Assembly: GCA_025354885.1 (NCBI GenBank)
Contig: JANXLY010000389.1
Span: forward strand, 1 to 54,596
From: Acidobacteriota bacterium
Lineage (GTDB): Bacteria > Acidobacteriota > Terriglobia > Bryobacterales > Bryobacteraceae
DNA: 54,596 nucleotides
Direction: 5' to 3'
Every line of letters begins with the position of its first letter. The first letter of the stretch is position 1. Positions 52,818 to 54,596 of this stretch are shown here, in pieces. The notes beneath the pieces were generated by a model that was given only the letters and a program-made list of their open reading frames with translations, was not told the DNA's origin and ran no database searches. A program made the translations under genes and the position numbers.

Positions 52818-54032
52818 ATGTCAAAAATCAAAGTCCTGAACCCCGTCGTCGAAATGGACGGAGACGAGATGACGCGCATCATCTGGCAGTCGATTCGCGA
52901 ACGCCTGATCCTTCCCTACCTCGATATCGATCTCAAATACTACGATCTCTCCGTCGAAAAACGCGACGAGACCAACGATCAGATCACTATCGATTCGGCC
53001 AACGCCGCCAAACAATTCGGCGTCGCTGTCAAGTGTGCAACCATAACTCCCGATGAAGCGCGCGTTAAAGAATTCGGGCTCAAACAGATGTGGCGCAGCC
53101 CCAATGGCACCATCCGCAACATCCTCGATGGCACCATTTTCCGCGAGCCCATCATCTGCAAAAATGTCCCCCGCATCGTCAGTCACTGGGACAAGCCCGT
53201 TGTGGTTGCCCGCCACGGTTTCGGCGATCAATACCGCGCCCAGGACTTCCAGTTTCACGGTGCCGGAACCCTCAAATTGACATTCACGCCTTCCGACGGC
53301 CGTGCCCCCATTGAGCGCGAAATCATCAAGGCCCCCAGCGCCGGCATCGCCATGGGCATGTTCAACCTCGATAGCTCCATCGCTGGCTTCGCCCGCGCCT
53401 GCTTCAATTACGGGCTCGGTCGTTCCTACCCTGTCTATCTCTCAACCAAGAACACCATCCTCAAGGCCTACGATGGTCGTTTCAAAAATCTCTTTCAGGA
53501 AATTTTCGACGCCGAATTCAAGTCAGCCTACGATGCCAAAGGCCTCACCTACGAACACCGTCTCATCGACGACATGGTCGCCTCTAACCTCAAGTGGTCC
53601 GGCGGCTATCTCTGGGCCTGCAAAAACTACGATGGTGATGTCCAGTCCGACACCGTCGCTCAAGGTTATGGCTCCCTTGGCCTGATGACTTCTGTTCTCA
53701 TGTCTCCCGACGGCAATACCATCGAAGCAGAAGCTGCACACGGCACAGTCACTCGCCACTACCGCATGCACCAGCAGGGCAAGCCCACTTCCACCAACCC
53801 CATCGCTTCCATCTACGCCTGGACTCGTGGCCTGCAATACCGTGGCCGCATGGACGCAACTCCCGATGTCGTCGACTTCGCGCTCGCTCTCGAAAAAGCC
53901 TGCGTCGACGTGGTCGAATCCGGCAAAATGACCAAGGATCTCGCCATCCTGATTGACGCAAACCACCCCTACCTCACAACCGAGGCATACATGGCCGAAG
54001 TAGAAGCTCAGCTAAAAAAGAGCCTGAGCTAA
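52818..54032 (+). CDS. icd: NADP-dependent isocitrate dehydrogenase
   Basis: The 404-residue enzyme oxidises isocitrate to 2-oxoglutarate in the citric acid cycle, making NADPH. It is of the eukaryote-like homodimeric subfamily: [16 protein letters not shown] at the start, [44 protein letters not shown] (substrate phosphate/isocitrate site), [18 protein letters not shown], and the coenzyme part [46 protein letters not shown] lies about 35 bp upstream of the start as a possible -10 box. Its stop overlaps the convergent membrane protein gene by 4 bp. Confidence 0.96.
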   Translation: MSKIKVLNPVVEMDGDEMTRIIWQSIRERLILPYLDIDLKYYDLSVEKRDETNDQITIDSANAAKQFGVAVKCATITPDEARVKEFGLKQMWRSPNGTIRNILDGTIFREPIICKNVPRIVSHWDKPVVVARHGFGDQYRAQDFQFHGAGTLKLTFTPSDGRAPIEREIIKAPSAGIAMGMFNLDSSIAGFARACFNYGLGRSYPVYLSTKNTILKAYDGRFKNLFQEIFDAEFKSAYDAKGLTYEHRLIDDMVASNLKWSGGYLWACKNYDGDVQSDTVAQGYGSLGLMTSVLMSPDGNTIEAEAAHGTVTRHYRMHQQGKPTSTNPIASIYAWTRGLQYRGRMDATPDVVDFALALEKACVDVVESGKMTKDLAILIDANHPYLTTEAYMAEVEAQLKKSLS

Positions 54033-54433
54033 CCCATCCTTACAGTAGGCATCGCAGCAGACGGTTTCTTTCTAACTGCAAACGCGATGAAGACATTGCT
54101 GACTAAAGCCACCACAGCCCCGACTCTCAAGAGCGTCACATGTGTTGCCTCCCATTCAAGGATTGCTCGAGCGCGTTCAAGTCCGAGCAGATTCGCCGAA
54201 ACTCCTTGCAGGCACACCATAGCTCCCAACACGCGCAACGTCTTGGGCCAGCGAGAGCTCGAAGCAGCCAGGATCAGCACCAGCCCCATTGCTACCCGCA
54301 CTCCGCCGCCCACAAGGAGACCCCGAGGCGTGTAGTAAGATCGGCGAATCGTCATTACGCTATCCGGAGAAACGATCCCTACTATGCTAACCGCGATAGT
54401 GAAGAGAGCGAGGATCAACGCGCCAATTCTCAC
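54029..54433 (-). CDS. Small membrane protein
   Basis: The 134-residue protein has four hydrophobic segments (about 4-22, 41-58, 64-82, 100-120) and short charged loops ([29 protein letters not shown]). No family was recognised and no cysteine or metal motif is evident. Small proteins of this layout are common in Acidobacteria. The 3' end touches icd. Confidence 0.6.
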   Translation of the reverse strand: MRIGALILALFTIAVSIVGIVSPDSVMTIRRSYYTPRGLLVGGGVRVAMGLVLILAASSSRWPKTLRVLGAMVCLQGVSANLLGLERARAILEWEATHVTLLRVGAVVALVSNVFIAFAVRKKPSAAMPTVRMG

Positions 54434-54497
54434 GTAGTTACTCGCGGCGCTTCGCCTGGAATTCAGATTTCAAACTGACCAACTTCCCAACAGTGAA

Positions 54498-54596
54498 TCA
54501 TTTCCCGCTGAGCGCAAGCTGCGCTGGCACCCGGCCCTTCCACCGGTACGCCGCCAGTGAATTCTTGTAGAAATACTTCTCAGCAATCCCTCTTCC
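54498..54596 (-). CDS. C-terminal fragment of a protein running off the window
   Basis: On the minus strand the frame is open from the right edge to TGA at 54498-54500, encoding 32 residues: GRGIAEKYFYKNSLAAYRW, then a basic, Ala/Leu-rich tail. The -YFYKNSLAAY pattern is reminiscent of the end of amidohydrolase-type TIM-barrel proteins (K-Y-KNA), but this is weak. The 64-bp gap to the next gene contains no clear signal. Most of the gene lies outside the window. Confidence 0.45.
   Translation of the reverse strand, partial: GRGIAEKYFYKNSLAAYRWKGRVPAQLALSGK

Overview
The window looks like chromosome from an acidobacterium of the Bryobacterales/Solibacter group. The best evidence is a 1112-residue secreted protein (7809-11147) ending in a domain that resembles the Solibacter-type C-terminal family (TIGR03437). 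An Oar-like TonB-dependent receptor with an N-terminal carboxypeptidase-regulatory-like domain, two DUF1080 (3-keto-disaccharide hydrolase-like) proteins, a PQQ dehydrogenase and a propeller-type hybrid histidine kinase fit the same lineage. Assignments come from reading motifs by eye; no database search was run.

Layout. 1-1100 is an eroded accessory edge: an IS3-type transposase tail, a frameshifted PD-(D/E)XK-like gene and tRNA-Pro(UGG). 1167-12484 carries an aminotransferase coupled to a MauE-thioredoxin membrane protein, a divergent amidohydrolase, then a leftward run of hemL, a geranylgeranyl-reductase-like flavoprotein, a lipoprotein, the large propeller protein and a TolC-like protein. 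12595-16005 is the TonB-dependent receptor, closed by a strong terminator. 16060-24891 holds an MGMT-like protein with its MerR regulator, DUF1080, RNase J followed by an FAD-linked oxidase, and a hybrid sensor kinase that overlaps the oxidase tail. 24969-27850 is an ECF sigma / zinc-finger anti-sigma / DUF4097 / DUF4097 operon, preceded by a serine hydrolase and a CpaE/TadZ-like ATPase. 30343-34564 has a small zinc-binding protein, MetY, an adenosine-specific-kinase-like protein, a TPR pseudogene, an ABC-2 permease without an ATPase, and a D-2-hydroxyacid dehydrogenase.

34568-40627 is a leftward, tightly packed gene run starting with ClpB and continuing through two zinc-ribbon membrane proteins (one an M50 protease), a SpoU methyltransferase, a DUF1223 protein and a lone DsbD-alpha-like protein. 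This suggests a protein quality-control and envelope-redox theme. 40744-46121 contains small envelope lipoproteins, an unusual receiver-domain fusion, DUF167, a sulfite-oxidase-like protein coupled to a Tat-type metallo-hydrolase, and a CsgG-like lipoprotein. 46187-54596 has a methyltransferase, DUF1080 and a PQQ dehydrogenase in convergent overlap, a second ECF/anti-sigma pair next to a perfect dyad operator and a DinB-like gene, an ODP-type MBL protein, a decayed UPF0175/DUF3368 toxin-antitoxin pair, isocitrate dehydrogenase, a small membrane protein and the tail of one more gene.

Gene packing is dense. ATGA start/stop overlaps are common, and five convergent pairs overlap at their 3' ends (by 4 to 80 bp). 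The most unusual items are the shortened receiver domain fused in frame to a signal peptide and secreted domain (41154-42380), the toxin-antitoxin pair in which both partners look internally deleted, the histidine kinase whose ribosome binding site points to a non-ATG/GTG/TTG start, and the perfect 9-9-9 dyad between the second ECF sigma gene and dinB. No CRISPR array, prophage or complete novel defence system was seen.
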